From: Zygnema cylindricum
Lineage: Eukaryota > Streptophyta > Zygnematophyceae > Zygnematales > Zygnemataceae
Length of the DNA: 62,000 nucleotides
Assembly (NCBI GenBank): GCA_037447655.1
Contig: JBBHKE010000820.1
Location: 1-62,000 of the forward strand
Direction: 5' to 3'
Shown: positions 30,509-41,642 of the stretch, one piece after another
Numbering within the stretch: the stretch's first letter is position 1
How the letters are laid out: each line of letters begins with the position of its first letter
Translations under genes and position numbers: made by a program
The notes under the pieces: generated by a model
What the model was told of the DNA's origin: nothing
Seen by the model: the letters and a program-made list of their open reading frames with translations, nothing else
The model's database searches: none

Positions 30509-31813
30509 ATGGCCAACCACGGCGTTTCCACTGCAGAATTGTTAGCGCAAGTACTCTTGGAGTTAGAAAACGTTAGATTACAGAATGCGCAACTGAGCAA
30601 CACCGTCGCAACATTGGAAGCTCGTCTTGGTGAACGACCGCATAGAGGGGCGGAGAGAGACTTAAGGAGACCGAAGCTAAGACTTCCCAACGAATTTGAC
30701 CCTGCAAGACACAAGAACCTTGACCCATGGTTATTCTCTGTTGCGAATTATCTCGAAAATTTTCCTAGCCTATCGGACCGTGAGAAGATTCACTACGCGG
30801 GTGGTCTACTTAAAGGGGCAGCAGGAGCATGGTGGAGGACATTGGTAGAGAATGATGAGATACCGACCTTGTGGGCTCTCTTCATTCAACTCCTCCGTGA
30901 CGCTTGGCAACCCGTCAATTTGGTTAAGGCTGCAAGAGATAGGATCGCAGTGTTGAAGCAACGAACCTCGGTGTTGGAGTTCACACAGTGGTTTTTGGAC
31001 TGCAAGGTTTAACTATCTACGATGACGGAGGATGAAGCCGTGAAATGCTATGTGAAGGGGCTTAAGGCATCCATTCGTAGAGATGTGGAGCAATGGCTAG
31101 TTACGCAAAGTACACCTTGTAGTCTCTCGGCAATCATTCAATTTGCTGAACAGACCGATTCGGTAGACTTCACCTTTTGTAGACCGTACCATTATGGGTC
31201 GAGCATTCGCGGAGGAGGTTGACTTGACGGTGGTCCCACTCCCATGGAGCTCGGAGCAATTAATGAGGATAAAGAGGTGGTCAACGTGCTGCAGAAAAAG
31301 AAGAAGACTACCAAAGCCAAGACCACTAACTTGTCCCCCGAGGAGCTGCAACAGAGGAAGCAAAACGGATTATGCTTCCAATGCCGATCCCCGGACCATA
31401 TGGCCCGAGAGTGCCCAAAATGTAGAGGTTCCAAAAAGGGCAAACTTAACGTCATGAGATAAGCTGGTGAAAGAGGAGACCCTTTGATATTTCGAGGTCA
31501 AATCGGAGTGAGCGCAGTTAGTTTCATGGTGGACTCCGGTGTATCTGGGAATTTCATCAATGAGGTGATAGTGAAAACATTGAAACTTCTTCTCGTGGTG
31601 CTAAAATATTGTCAATCGGTACGATTTGCAGACGGAAGTTCCTTAACCATTACCCATTGTACTCCGAGGTTACGCGTTGTAATTGGGAGGTTCCAATGGT
31701 ACGACACACTGCATGTATTACCTCTTCGAGACCATGAGGTAATCTTGGGGAAGCCGTGGGTACACAAATGGAATTCGACGATCGATTGGAGAAGTGGCGG
31801 CATGAGAGTGAAG
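30509..31813 (+). pseudogene. Gypsy-1 gag and protease, in-frame stops
   Basis: One reading frame from the ATG at 30509 keeps the same phase to the copia-1 insertion but carries stops at about 31010, 31220 and 31460. It has an N-terminal coiled coil (VLLELENVRLQNAQLSNTV) and a gag domain with LSDREKIHYAGGLLKGAAGA. A zinc knuckle CFQCRSPDHMARECPKC follows at about 31370-31420, then an aspartic protease motif FMVDSGVSGNFI near 31525. The family probably makes a single Gag-Pol frame. The copia insertion lies 3' of the protease at TGAAG. Confidence 0.85.
31809..31813. other. Target site duplication of copia-1, left
   Basis: TGAAG, matched by TGAAG at 38252-38256. In gypsy-2 the uninterrupted sequence 'gagagtgaagaagggcgaag' (about 42934) shows one TGAAG at this place. 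Confidence 0.95.
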
Positions 31814-32860
31814 TGCAATTCTGTGTCCTCCATTGGACCACAGAATACAGGAAGCCTCTAGATAGTATTTAACTAACCCACTTTAAGCCACAACCACTGC
31901 TGCCCAAGAAGGCAAACTGACAATTTGACTGCACCCCTGTGTAGCCTGGACTCCCGTGAGTCCGTAGAAAAAAGAATCACTGAAAACGGCCAACCAGGCG
32001 ATAAGTTATAGGGTGGCAAAGATGCCAATTTATACAAACTCTCTGAGAGAGAGGACTATCTACCTAATTTTCCTAAGTCCTAGTTTTTCCTAATTCCCTC
32101 TCACAGCTCCTATCTACTGCCTGTACGAACCAATCACAAAACTGTATAGTACTAGAAAGTACTACTGCCGATGTACTTTCTGTACGGCCTCTGTACGACA
32201 AGGCCATTAGTGGACGCGTGTATACTTTCCACTCATCCGTACGTTCCTCGGAATTCCCGCGACCGAATGATGTCTCCCCACGTGGCGCCAGGTGATGCCA
32301 CGTCACTAAATGCCAAAGTGACCACTCCGGGATTTCGGCGATGATGTGCGCCGTTGGATTATATGCGAAACGTAATCTTGGCCGGAATAAATACTTGCGC
32401 GATATTTGTTCCGATGTAGAAATAAAATGCGTGGTATCCGTTTTGAATTAGCGTCGTACGACGTACTTTATAAAACTGTATATATGTACGCCGTAAACAG
32501 TTTTAGTTAAATGAACTTTATCCTTTCGAACTAAATATATATCTATCACATACCATAGCACTTAGCATTGGTCCTAGTCTATTAGGATAAAGCTGACCGC
32601 TACCGGTCGATTTGACGAACCGCAGGTACCGGGATCAAATCTCTGGTCCGTCAAGTATATTTTTAGTAACCTACTAAAAATAGCTGTCTGTTGAACTAAG
32701 GCAGCCATGGATCAACCTCTCTCTCTTTCCTTCAGTGACTACAACAAGTATGGGGGCTAGAGAGCGGAGGTGGAGGCAGGCTGTCCGTCCTTTTTCTTTT
32801 TCCTTTTATAAAACCATATTTAAACCTAGAAAATACTCTAGAAATCTATAAATTTCAACA
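31814..32860 (-). repeat. 3' LTR of copia-1
   Basis: Runs from TGCAATTCTG to TTTCAACA on the plus strand; in the element's sense TGTTGAAA to GAATTGCA. An antisense tRNA-like module lies at 32571-32664. The 77-codon frame in it is also in the other LTR and is only an echo. Confidence 0.95.
32571..32664 (+). other. tRNA-like module in copia-1 3' LTR, antisense to element
   Basis: Carries 'aagctgaccgctacc', a B-box-like 'gggatcaaatc' near 32630, and the T-run 'atttttag' at 32657. The same layout occurs at the same LTR position in 37961-38057, 50954-51050 and 59571-59656. It does not form a complete tRNA. Confidence 0.5.
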
Positions 32861-32871
32861 CTCCCCTTATT
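32861..32871 (-). promoter_or_regulatory. Polypurine tract of copia-1
   Basis: AATAAGGGGAG on the minus strand, directly before the 3' LTR start TGTTGAAA. The identical tract precedes the copia-2 3' LTR at 50737-50747. Confidence 0.9.
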
Positions 32872-32873
32872 TT

Positions 32874-35800
32874 CTAGTCTAATTTAAATTTTTCTTTCAA
32901 CCCGCATTTTTCCCGACAATATTTTAGTTTAGGAGAGGGCACAGGTTTGGTCATCATGTCAGCCACCATTTCTTCATCAGGTCTATACACAAGATTTAGA
33001 ATTTTATTTTCAACTTTTTCTCTTACGAAGCTTAATCTTATGTCCATATGTTTTGCTTTGAAATGGTGTTTTGGATTGGCTGCAATTGCAATTGCAGCTT
33101 GGTTATCGCAAAAGATTTCATGCACTCCCTCCTTCATAAATCCCAGTTCTTGTAACAATGATTTCACCCACATTAGTTCTTTTACAGCAGAACACGACGC
33201 CATATACTCAGCCTCCATAGTAGACTGAGCAACCACCTTTTGTTACTTACTGCTCCAACAGCAAGCACCTTCCCCCACATACAAAACATATCCAGAAGTG
33301 CATCTTCTCATAGGTGCATCCCCATAACTGGCGTCACTCCTAGTGGTGATATCAGTATGCTCCCCTCCCAAATGCAACCATAACTCTCTAGTTCCCACCA
33401 GATATCTCATGACTCTCTTTGCTGCCTCCCAATCTCTCTTCCTAGGATCATTAAGACTCCTACTGAGTACTCCAACTGCTGCCGCTATGTCCGGCCTGGT
33501 ACAGTTCATAAAATAGATTAAGCTTCCTACGACCTGTCTATAAGGAATAGACTTCATGAACTCTCTCTCCTCTAGACTCATGTGATCGTCTAAGATCATC
33601 ACTCCTCCTTCTACACTCCCATCACTTACTTTTTTCAAGTCCATGGGAGTGGTACAACTGTTAGCATTTTCCATCTGGAATTTCTCAAGCATATTACCTA
33701 TTGCTTCTTTCTGAGTAAGTCTGATAATCTTCTTCCCTCTATCTCTCTCCATTTGGATCCCCAAAATATATTTTGCCTCCCCTAAATCCTTCATATCAAA
33801 TCTGCCCCTAAGATCTTTCTTTAGCCTATTGATATTATCTAAAGACTTACTTAACACAAGCAGATCATCCACATAAATTGCAATAAAAATGACACCATTC
33901 TCATCTTCAAACATATAGATAGAATGGTCAGAGCTGATCCGGATGTATCCCAGATCGGTGAGAAACTCATCTAGTTTCTTGTTCCACTGTCGCGGAGCCT
34001 GTTTCAGTCCATATAAGGACTTTATGAGCCTGCACACTTTGCTCTCTTCTCCTTCTTCCACAAACCCCTCGGGTTGCCTCATAAAAATTTCTTCCTCTAA
34101 CTCACCATTAAGAAAAGCAGTCTTAATATCCATCTGGTGAATTTCCATGTCTTCCGCTGCGGCCAGACTGAGGAGAATCCTTACCGATGGGAACCGAACA
34201 ACTGGAGCAAAGGTCTCCTCATAGTCAATCCCCTCTTTTTGGGTGAACCCCTTTGCTACCAATCGAGCCTTATACCTCTCAATTGTATTATCTGGGTTCA
34301 GTTTTAGTTTAAATACCCATTTACATCCAATAGGTTTTCTGTCTGGAGGGCAATCCGCTAGTTCCCAAGTATTTGCTTCCATGATAGAAGCCATCTCATC
34401 ATTTATGGCTCTAATCCATCTTTCTTTCTCTGGACTATTCACTGCCTCTAAGTAAGACTGAGGCTCATCTGGGTGAGATAGCTTAGTTACCTTATGGGCA
34501 GCTTGTTTTTCCTGTATCCTTTTGCTGCTCCTCCTTCCTCCCTCAAACTCCGAAGCTGGAATGGATGGAAGTCTTGGATTTCTTCTCACTATCTCATCGG
34601 CTCCCCTGTCCATAAAAACCGTATCTTGTCCCGCTTCTTCCATCTCCTCGAAGTCCAAAGGAGTATGTGAGGTTTCCGGTGAGTCTCCTGTATCTTCGAT
34701 CTCCCCTGAATCTGTAATCACAGTTTCACTCATGTCTTTTTCGGGAACGACTGAGTTCTCCTCACTTTCGGACTCAAATCTGATCCTTATCTTCTTTGTA
34801 TATTTGAAGGGGTCAAATGACTTCCCTTCATCCATGACAACTAAGTATTTGACCAGAATGATATCTTTCTTTGCTAAGTCATAGACTCTATATCCCTTAA
34901 CATCCTCATCATATCCCACAAAGTATCCAGGTTTTCCCTTAGCATCTAGTTTCCAGTTTTTCCTATCCGTGTCAAGACTGTAAACTTGGCTACCAAATAC
35001 TTTAAGGTGTGAGATATCTGGTTTCCTTCCAACCCATCTCTCATAAGGTGTCACTCCCTTTACAGCTGAGGTAAGGACTCTATTTTTAATATAGTTGGCA
35101 CAGTTCATTGCCTCTGCCCAAAATCTCTTTCCTATTTTCTTGTCTGCCAACATACTACATGCACTATCTCCTAGTGTTCGATTCAACCTCTCAGCTACCC
35201 CATTTTGTTCCGGGTTATATGGTACAGTTTTCTGGTGTTGCACTCCCTCATCTCTCAGATATTCCTCAAACTGGTTAGAGGTATATTCCCCCCCATTATC
35301 ACTCCTTATCCTCTTAATAGGGGTTTCATGCAACTTCTCACTCCAAGCTTTATATTCTTTGAAGTAAGTGGATGCTTCAGACTTATTTTTCAGAAAGTAG
35401 ACTCTAGAGTATCTAGACCAATCATCAGTTATTGTCATCATAAACCTCTTTCCTCCAACCGAAGGTACTTTTGCAGGTCCCCAAATATCTGTGTGGACCA
35501 AATCTAACACTTTCTCACCTCTATATGTGGCGGCTTTGGGAAAGGGAAGTCTGTGAGCCTTACCTTGAGCACAACCACTACAATCATCCATTATTTCATT
35601 ATCCCCAAACTGAATGCCATCTACTACCCCAAGCTTTTTCATTTCCCTTAACCTATCAAAATTCACATGCCCCAAACGCTTATGCCAAATCATCACCTTA
35701 GGAACACCAACATAGTAAGCATTCTTCTTTTCATTACTCAAGTTAAGCCTAAACATTCCTTGGCTACCTTTATCTGCTGTGAAGTAAACTTCATTCCCAT

Positions 35801-37223
35801 ACTTAGCTGTAAAGACTCCCTTCCTGGTGAAGGTATCAAACTCTTTGTCATCTAACACAAACGTAGAGACAAGATTTTTACTCAACTGAGGAATGTAAAG
35901 TACATCTGAGAATGTAAGTATAGAGGTCTTACCCTCCACTAAGACTTTCAGATCTACTGATCCCACTAGATCTGTAGTAACCACTCTCCCATCCCCATAC
36001 TCTATCTCTACAGTAGGAATCTTTCGTAGCTTAGTGAAGAGTTCTTTATCACGGCACATATGCATGGATGCACCTGAGTCGATGATCCATCCTTCCTGTG
36101 GAGCTTCCCGAATTGCTCCAAGGGCACACTTCTGCCTCCGAGGGATCTCCTTCTCCTCCAGACTCTCGTCAAGAAGAAGCTCCCCATCCTCCTCAGATGA
36201 CTCATCCTCGATTTCTCCTGACACTTTTGTAACCACAAGTGCCTTTTTCTTCCCTCTGGAAGAACCCCCTCCACGGTTTTCTTGGAGCCTCAGCTCTGAC
36301 AACTTGACACAATCTGCAATAAAGTGTCCCGGCTTTTTGCAATAATGACAAAGACCCTTTGGGGGCCTCTGTCCCCCAGAATTATCTCTTTCCCCTCTAT
36401 AAGGTTTCTTCAGATCCTTCCCCCATCGGTCCCCTCCTGTTGCTAGAGCTTGAATGCTCTTTCCTCCTCTCCTAATCTCCATTGTGTTTTCCTGCACAAG
36501 TATCATTCTGACTACTGTGTTCCATTTCCATGAACTATCAGGCATTCCTTGTACTCGGTACACTATGTTTTCGAACTCATCTGGTAATTTCATGATAAGG
36601 GTGTTAACTTTCATTTTCATTGTACCTGTCCACCCGGCACTTTCCATTTCCATATACAAACAAGAAAGATCATTACAGTAATCTAACATCTTTCCTCCTT
36701 TGTAAGTGTAACTCAATAGCTTTTGCTCAGCCAACTGGAGCTCCTGAATAGTTCCAGCTCTATAAATCTCCACCAAACTCTCCCACAATTCCTCTGCCTT
36801 GTAAATGTGAAGATGAGGAGTGGCCAAACCTTGAGTGAGGTGCCTCAAAATGAAGTTCTTGGCAGCCATGTTTACATCCTCCCACATTTGAGTATCGTTC
36901 TCCACGGTCTTCACAATTGTCGCTCCCGATACTGTGGCAATAGGAGTAAGGGGTGTCTCCTTCCCTTTTCCCTTTTCAGACACACTGCTGTCCCCATCAT
37001 CTGCCTCCTCCGCCGAGGCAGCCGTTGTTGCAGGAAACCTTACTCCCCCAAATCCTGGTGGAGTTCCTGAAGGTGGACGTTTCACTTGTCCACTGACGAT
37101 ACCCCAGTATCGTTTTTCACACAAAGCTCCCATCATCATGGCTTCCCAATAGATGAACCCAGATCCATTGAAGGTGGGCACCCTAGAGGGTGGGCCCATA
37201 ACCTGCAATTCTGTGTCCTCCAT
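32874..37223 (-). CDS. Copia-1 Gag-Pol polyprotein, one premature stop
   Basis: A single frame of about 1449 codons. By residue: gag 1-290, zinc knuckle CHYCKKPGHFIADC (292-305), protease WIIDSGASMHMC (379-390), integrase HHCC (514-551) and catalytic D579, D642 and E678 (D35E spacing), reverse transcriptase with YVDD at 1117-1120, then RNase H with STMEAEYMA and the end at 32874. One TAA stop at 33243-33245 replaces the CAA present in copia-2 (SSKQQKVVAQ), cutting off the last 122 codons, which stay open in the same frame. The upstream ATG at 37223 lies inside the 5' LTR and the frame reads through the primer site; a second in-frame ATG lies within the primer site itself. Apart from the stop the element could be autonomous. 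Confidence 0.95.
37189..37203 (-). promoter_or_regulatory. Half-tRNA primer binding site of copia-1
   Basis: The plus strand reads GGTGGGCCCATAACC, abutting the 5' LTR. This matches the anticodon arm of plant initiator tRNA-Met as I recall it, rather than the tRNA 3' end, as in Drosophila copia where a cleaved tRNA primes. The element strand therefore contains ATG opposite the CAU anticodon, in frame with gag. Confidence 0.75.
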
Positions 37224-38251
37224 TGGACCACAGAATACAGGAAGCCTCTAGATAGTATTTAACTAACCCACTTTAAGCCACAACCACTGCTGCCCAAGAA
37301 GGCAAACTGACAATTTGACTGCACCCCTGTGTAGCCTGGACTCCCCTAAGTCCGTAGAAAAAAGAATCACTGAAAACGGCCAACCAGGCGATAAGTTATA
37401 GGGTGGCAAAGATGCCAATTTATACAAACTCTCTGAGAGAGAGGACTATCTACCTAAATTTTCCTAAGTCCTAGTTTTTCCTAATTCCCTCTCACAGCTC
37501 CTATCTACTGCCTGTACGAACCAATCACAAAACTGTATAGTACTAGAAAGTACTACTGCCGATGTACTTTCTGTACGGCCTCTGTACGACAAGGCCATTA
37601 GTGGACGCGTGTATACTTTCCACTCATCCGTACGTTCCTCGGAATTCCCGCGACCGAATGATGTCTCCCCACGTGGCGCCAGGTGATGCCACGTCACTAA
37701 ATGCCAAAGTGACCACTCCGGAATTTCGGCGATGATGTGCGCCGTTGGATTATATGCGAAACGTAATCTTGGCCGGAATAAATACTTGCGCGATATTTGT
37801 TCCGATGTAGAAATAAAATGCGTGGTATCCGTTTTGAATTAGCGTCGTACGACGTACTTTATAAAATTGTATATATGTACGCCGTAAACAGTTTTAGTTA
37901 AATGAACTTTATCCTTTCGAACTAAATATATATCTATCACATACCATAGCACTTAGCATTGGTCCTAGTCTATTAGGATAAAGCTGACCGCTACCGGTCG
38001 ATTTGACGAACCGCAGGTACCGGGATCAAATCTCTGGTCCGTCAAGTATATTTTTAGTAACCTACTAAAAATAGCTGTCTGTTGAACTAAGGCAGCCATG
38101 GATCAACCTCTCTCTCTTTCCTTCAGTGACTACAACAAGTATGGGGGCTAGAGAGCGGAGGTGGAGGCAGGCTGTCCGTCCTTTTTCTTTTTCCTTTTAT
38201 AAAACCATATTTAAACCTAGAAAATACTCTAGAAATCTATAAATTTCAACA
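37204..38251 (-). repeat. 5' LTR of copia-1
   Basis: 1048 bases, about five differences from the 3' LTR. It holds the first 20 bases of the longest coding frame at its inner end and a tRNA-like module at 37961-38057. Confidence 0.95.
37961..38057 (+). other. tRNA-like module in copia-1 5' LTR, antisense to element
   Basis: Same sequence as 32571-32664: B-box-like 'gggatcaaatc' near 38022 and the T-run 'tattttta' near 38048. About 190-290 bases from the LTR start. Confidence 0.5.
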
Positions 38252-40748
38252 TGAAGAAAGGTGAAGAAGAGTTTGAGGTAAAAACGGGAGCGGTTGGTAG
38301 GGGAGCGGAAGAGGGACGCCTACTTTCGGCTGTACAACTAAAGAGGGCACTCAAGAAGGGGGAGACGATTGGTATGGCGGTCATCCAACATATGGAGGAG
38401 GCGAAGGAGGATATTCCGGAGGAATGGAAGAAGAAAGACTCCGACTTTGACTCAAATGAAAGTTAACACACTACAAAGACTTTCGAAGAGGCCCCGAAAG
38501 TCGTGACAAAATTTCTCGAGGAGTATGTTGATGCTTTTCCCCCGAAGATTCCAGAAGGATTACCCGAAGCGCGAGGAGGACCACAAGATAGAGCTTATGC
38601 CTGGAGTGGTACCCCCGGATAATCGGATGTACAAGATGAGTTACACCCAATCAGACAAACTCAAAAAGCAACTTGCGGAGTTGGTCGAAGCCGAAGCAAT
38701 TGAACCGAGCAAGTCACTGTATGGAGCCCCCGTTCTCTTCGTGAATAAGAAAGATGGAGGTTTGCGTATGGGTGTGGATTACCGAGCGTTGAACAAGTTA
38801 ACGGTGAAAAATGCGTACCCTCTACCGAAGATAGAGGAATTGTTGGATCGACTCCGAGGAGCTAAATATTTTTCGAAGATAGATTTGCGGAGCGGCTATC
38901 ATCATATCAATATTTGCCGATATGCACCGGCAACTTTTATGCATTTGATAAATTCCATCTTTCGACAATTTTTGGACGCGTTTGTAATCGTCTTTCTAGA
39001 TGACATCTTGGTGTATAGCCGCATGCTAGAGGATCATATGAAGCATCTACGAACGGTCCTGCAAGTCCTTCGCGAACCGTTTGTACGCAAAAAGAAGTAA
39101 ATGCGAGTTTTAGAACGTGAAAAATGACTTTCCGGGCCATGTGGTGAGCCGGAGGGCATCGCACTAGATCCGAAAATAACTAGGGCAGAGAAGGAGTGGC
39201 CGCAGCCGGCGAATATAACAAAGTTACGGAGCTTTCTTGGATTTTGCTCCTACTATCGTCGTTTTGTTGAAGGGTTTGCAAAAATTGCTGCACCACTCAC
39301 GGAATTACTCAAGAATGACGTGCCCTATGAGTGGAAATCGGCTCAAGGGTCAGCCTTTAACACGCTAAAGGAGAGGTTGGTTACCGCCCGTGTGTTAGCT
39401 ATTCTTGTCCCGGACTTGCCTTGGACGATAATCACCGACGCTAGCGATACGGCTATTGGAGCAATCTTTATGCAAGATTAAGGAAAAGGCCTCCAATCCA
39501 TTGCGTACGATAGTTGAACACTAAAGGTAGCGGAGATTAATTGTGCCACACATGAGAAAGAAACAATCGCAATCATAAATGGGCTAGAGGTTTGGAAATG
39601 TTACGTTTAAGGGAAACGGATCGCTGTTATCACGGATCACCACACCCTACAATACCTGTAAACACAGCCAAAGTTATCCAAGAAATAAGTGCGATGGATG
39701 ACGTTTCTTCAGACTTTCGGGCCGGAACTTGTTATTAATTACAAGCCCAAAAAGACGAACCCGAGAAATGCGCTGTCTAGGAGACGCGGCGTAGCTGCGC
39801 CGGTGATAGAGCAACGATCGCAAAAATCGCAGGATAGAAGCGCAATTTCTGTGAAAAAGAACATTGCTGCGTCAAACAAAGCGCAAGTTCCGACACTGGG
39901 CGGAGTCACCAGTAAAATACAAGTGGACGAGCAATGGTTGAATAAAATCAAGGCTGTTTACGACAAAGATGAGACAATCAAGAAACTCTTTAAACGGAGT
40001 GTACTAATTCGATCAGCCAATGGTATATGGCGGTGCAAACCAAGTCAGACAACCAGACTTTACGTTCGGACAAACTAAGAATTATGCATGCGTTACTTAA
40101 AATGAGTCATGATGAACCGCTCAGCTGACATTTCGGGCAAGAAAAAACAACGGCACGTGTAGCTGATGCGTATTATTGGCTGAACATGACTCGAGAGATA
40201 GCCAAGTATGTGCGGACGTGTGACTCTTGTAATAGGAATAAATCGGAATCGGGGCAAATGGGTTTGTTACAACCCCTTGCGATACCAACGGTTCCTTGGT
40301 TGGCAATTTCAATGGATTTCATCATAGCTCTTCTGTTGACTCAGAGGGGTATGACTCTATCTACGTCGTCGTGGATTATCTAACGAGAATAACGCATTAT
40401 CTCCCCACGAAAACCACAGCCACAGCGCGGGAGGTGAGACACTTATTGTTTCGCCAAATATTCCGTCATCACGCACTTCTAAAAAGAATCCTTAGCGACT
40501 GCGATCGGAAGTTCGTGAGCCACTTTTGGAGAAACCTGTTTGAGTTGTGTGGCATGGAGTTACCCATGTCCACAACTTACCAACCTCAAACGGATGGTCT
40601 GACTAAAAGGGTGAATCAGACTTTGGAGGAGGCTTTGCCTGCGTACGTATCGGTACACCAAACAGATTGGGTGAAACATTTAACGGCAATCGAAGTGGCG
40701 TAAAACATTGCGGTGCACTCGTCAACAAATGCTCCACCATTCTCCCTT
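38252..40748 (+). pseudogene. Gypsy-1 pol (RT, RNase H, integrase), degenerate
   Basis: It resumes at the TGAAG duplication. Reverse transcriptase is readable at 38525-39100 ([29 protein letters not shown]) but lacks about 25-30 residues between SGYHHINI and APATFMH that gypsy-2 has. RNase H follows (39170-39800, ITDHHTLQYL) with several stops, then the integrase zinc finger region (CDSCNRNKSES, about 40215) and core to 40748. The chromodomain part is missing because the copia-type LTR at 40749 interrupts the frame. Confidence 0.85.
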
Positions 40749-41074
40749 TGAAATTTTGTGGTCTCCATTGACCCACAAAATGAGCAGCCTATGTAAAGCC
40801 TCTAGGATAATATTTTCCCCTTCTACTTTCCCGCTGAATAACCGCCGCCCAGGCACACAAATATTCTGACCACTCTCACCCCTGTGAGGAAAAGACTCTC
40901 GTGAGTCAAACGCAAAAAGAATCACTGAATTTGCTCACCTGAGCAGTAAGTTATGGCTGGTCAAAGATGACCTTTATAGTTACAAGCTCTCTTAGAGAGA
41001 GAGGTACCTAAATATTACTAAGTCTCGGTCTGCCTACTCACGACTACCTACTATTAAACCCTAGTCCAATAGGA
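40749..41074 (-). mobile_element. Truncated copia-type LTR (copia-4) inserted in gypsy-1
   Basis: Starts TGAAATTTTGTGGTC, parallel to the inner end of the copia-1 LTR (TGCAATTCTGTGTCC), and continues with shared landmarks 'ccattg', 'agcctctag', 'aaaagaatcactgaa', 'agtaagttat', 'ctctcttagagagagag'. It is diverged from copia-1, so it is another subfamily. The rest is lost in the 10-N gap. Confidence 0.75.
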
Positions 41075-41084
41075 NNNNNNNNNN
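41075..41084. other. Assembly gap, 10 N
   Basis: A scaffold join of unknown true length, between the copia-type LTR and the gypsy-2 5' LTR. Confidence 1.
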
Positions 41085-41608
41085 AAGTTGCGAACGACGC
41101 TCCCAGATGAGTTTCTCAGAGAGAGCATGATGCAGACAGAGTGATAAATTTGATTAATTAACGATCAGTTGGGTTATGACATGTTTACATGTGCACCTGC
41201 AAACACCAGTTGGCTCTAGATAGGTATTATAAGAAGATCTTGATATACCATTTTAGATGTAAGACGTTGCAACGATATGACGATGCGACGCAACGATACG
41301 ACGCGATGCAATAAGATGATTTATCAATACGACGATACGACGCGATTAGACCTTAGCGTCGACGCGACGAGGCGTTGGCTTGACTAGCAATTAATTAGTT
41401 TAAATAGTGAGACAGACGTAGTACGAGAGAGACTCTTTGAGTAGACCCTCGCAGCAAGCGTTGAATCTTGTAATCGACTCTTGAGTAATAAAGCGCCATC
41501 TTGTCTATCACTGTTGTGTGCACCTGTTGTTGTTACGGGAGGATCCTTGGAGCTTTCTGCTGTGCATTGTGGTGTATTGTGGTGCCTATAACTCTTGTCC
41601 CTTTTACA
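41085..41608 (+). repeat. 5' LTR of gypsy-2 (start unknown)
   Basis: From 41388 ('ggcttgactagcaatta') to TTTTACA at 41608 it matches the 3' LTR closely. Before that it has 'acgatacgacgcgatgc' repeats instead of the 'gcagcatagcaac' repeats of the 3' LTR. Confidence 0.75.
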
Positions 41609-41609
41609 C

Positions 41610-41621
41610 TGGTATCAAAGC
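41610..41621 (+). promoter_or_regulatory. Primer binding site of gypsy-2
   Basis: TGGTATCAAAGC, one base after the LTR, identical to that of gypsy-1. Confidence 0.85.
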
Positions 41622-41642
41622 CATTCCCCGTGACTCGACAGT

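Larger units (their letters stand above)
31814..38251 (-). mobile_element. Nearly intact Ty1/copia element (copia-1)
   Basis: 6438 bases with two long terminal repeats (37204-38251 is 5', 31814-32860 is 3' in its own sense), TG...CA ends, a primer site, a polypurine tract and a 5-bp TGAAG duplication. The LTRs differ at only about five positions, so the insertion is recent. The coding frame has a single stop. It sits inside gypsy-1 between protease and reverse transcriptase. Confidence 0.97.
30007..40748 (+). mobile_element. Ty3/gypsy element 1, interrupted by copia-1 and truncated
   Basis: Layout is 5' LTR (30007-30474), primer site, gag, zinc knuckle, protease, the copia-1 insertion (31814-38251), then RT, RNase H and integrase up to 40748, where a copia-type LTR takes over. 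No 3' LTR is seen. It is the same family as gypsy-2 (41085-48408) by LTR, gag and pol sequence. It is inserted into the copia remnant on its left. Confidence 0.85.

Noticed and set aside
32073-32306. 77-codon frame identical at 37464-37697
   Set aside because: Both lie in the LTR pair of copia-1 on its own strand; identity follows from LTR identity, and no domain is recognisable.
33943-36681. Several plus-strand frames of 65-120 codons across copia-1
   Set aside because: Antisense shadows of the 1326-codon Gag-Pol frame.
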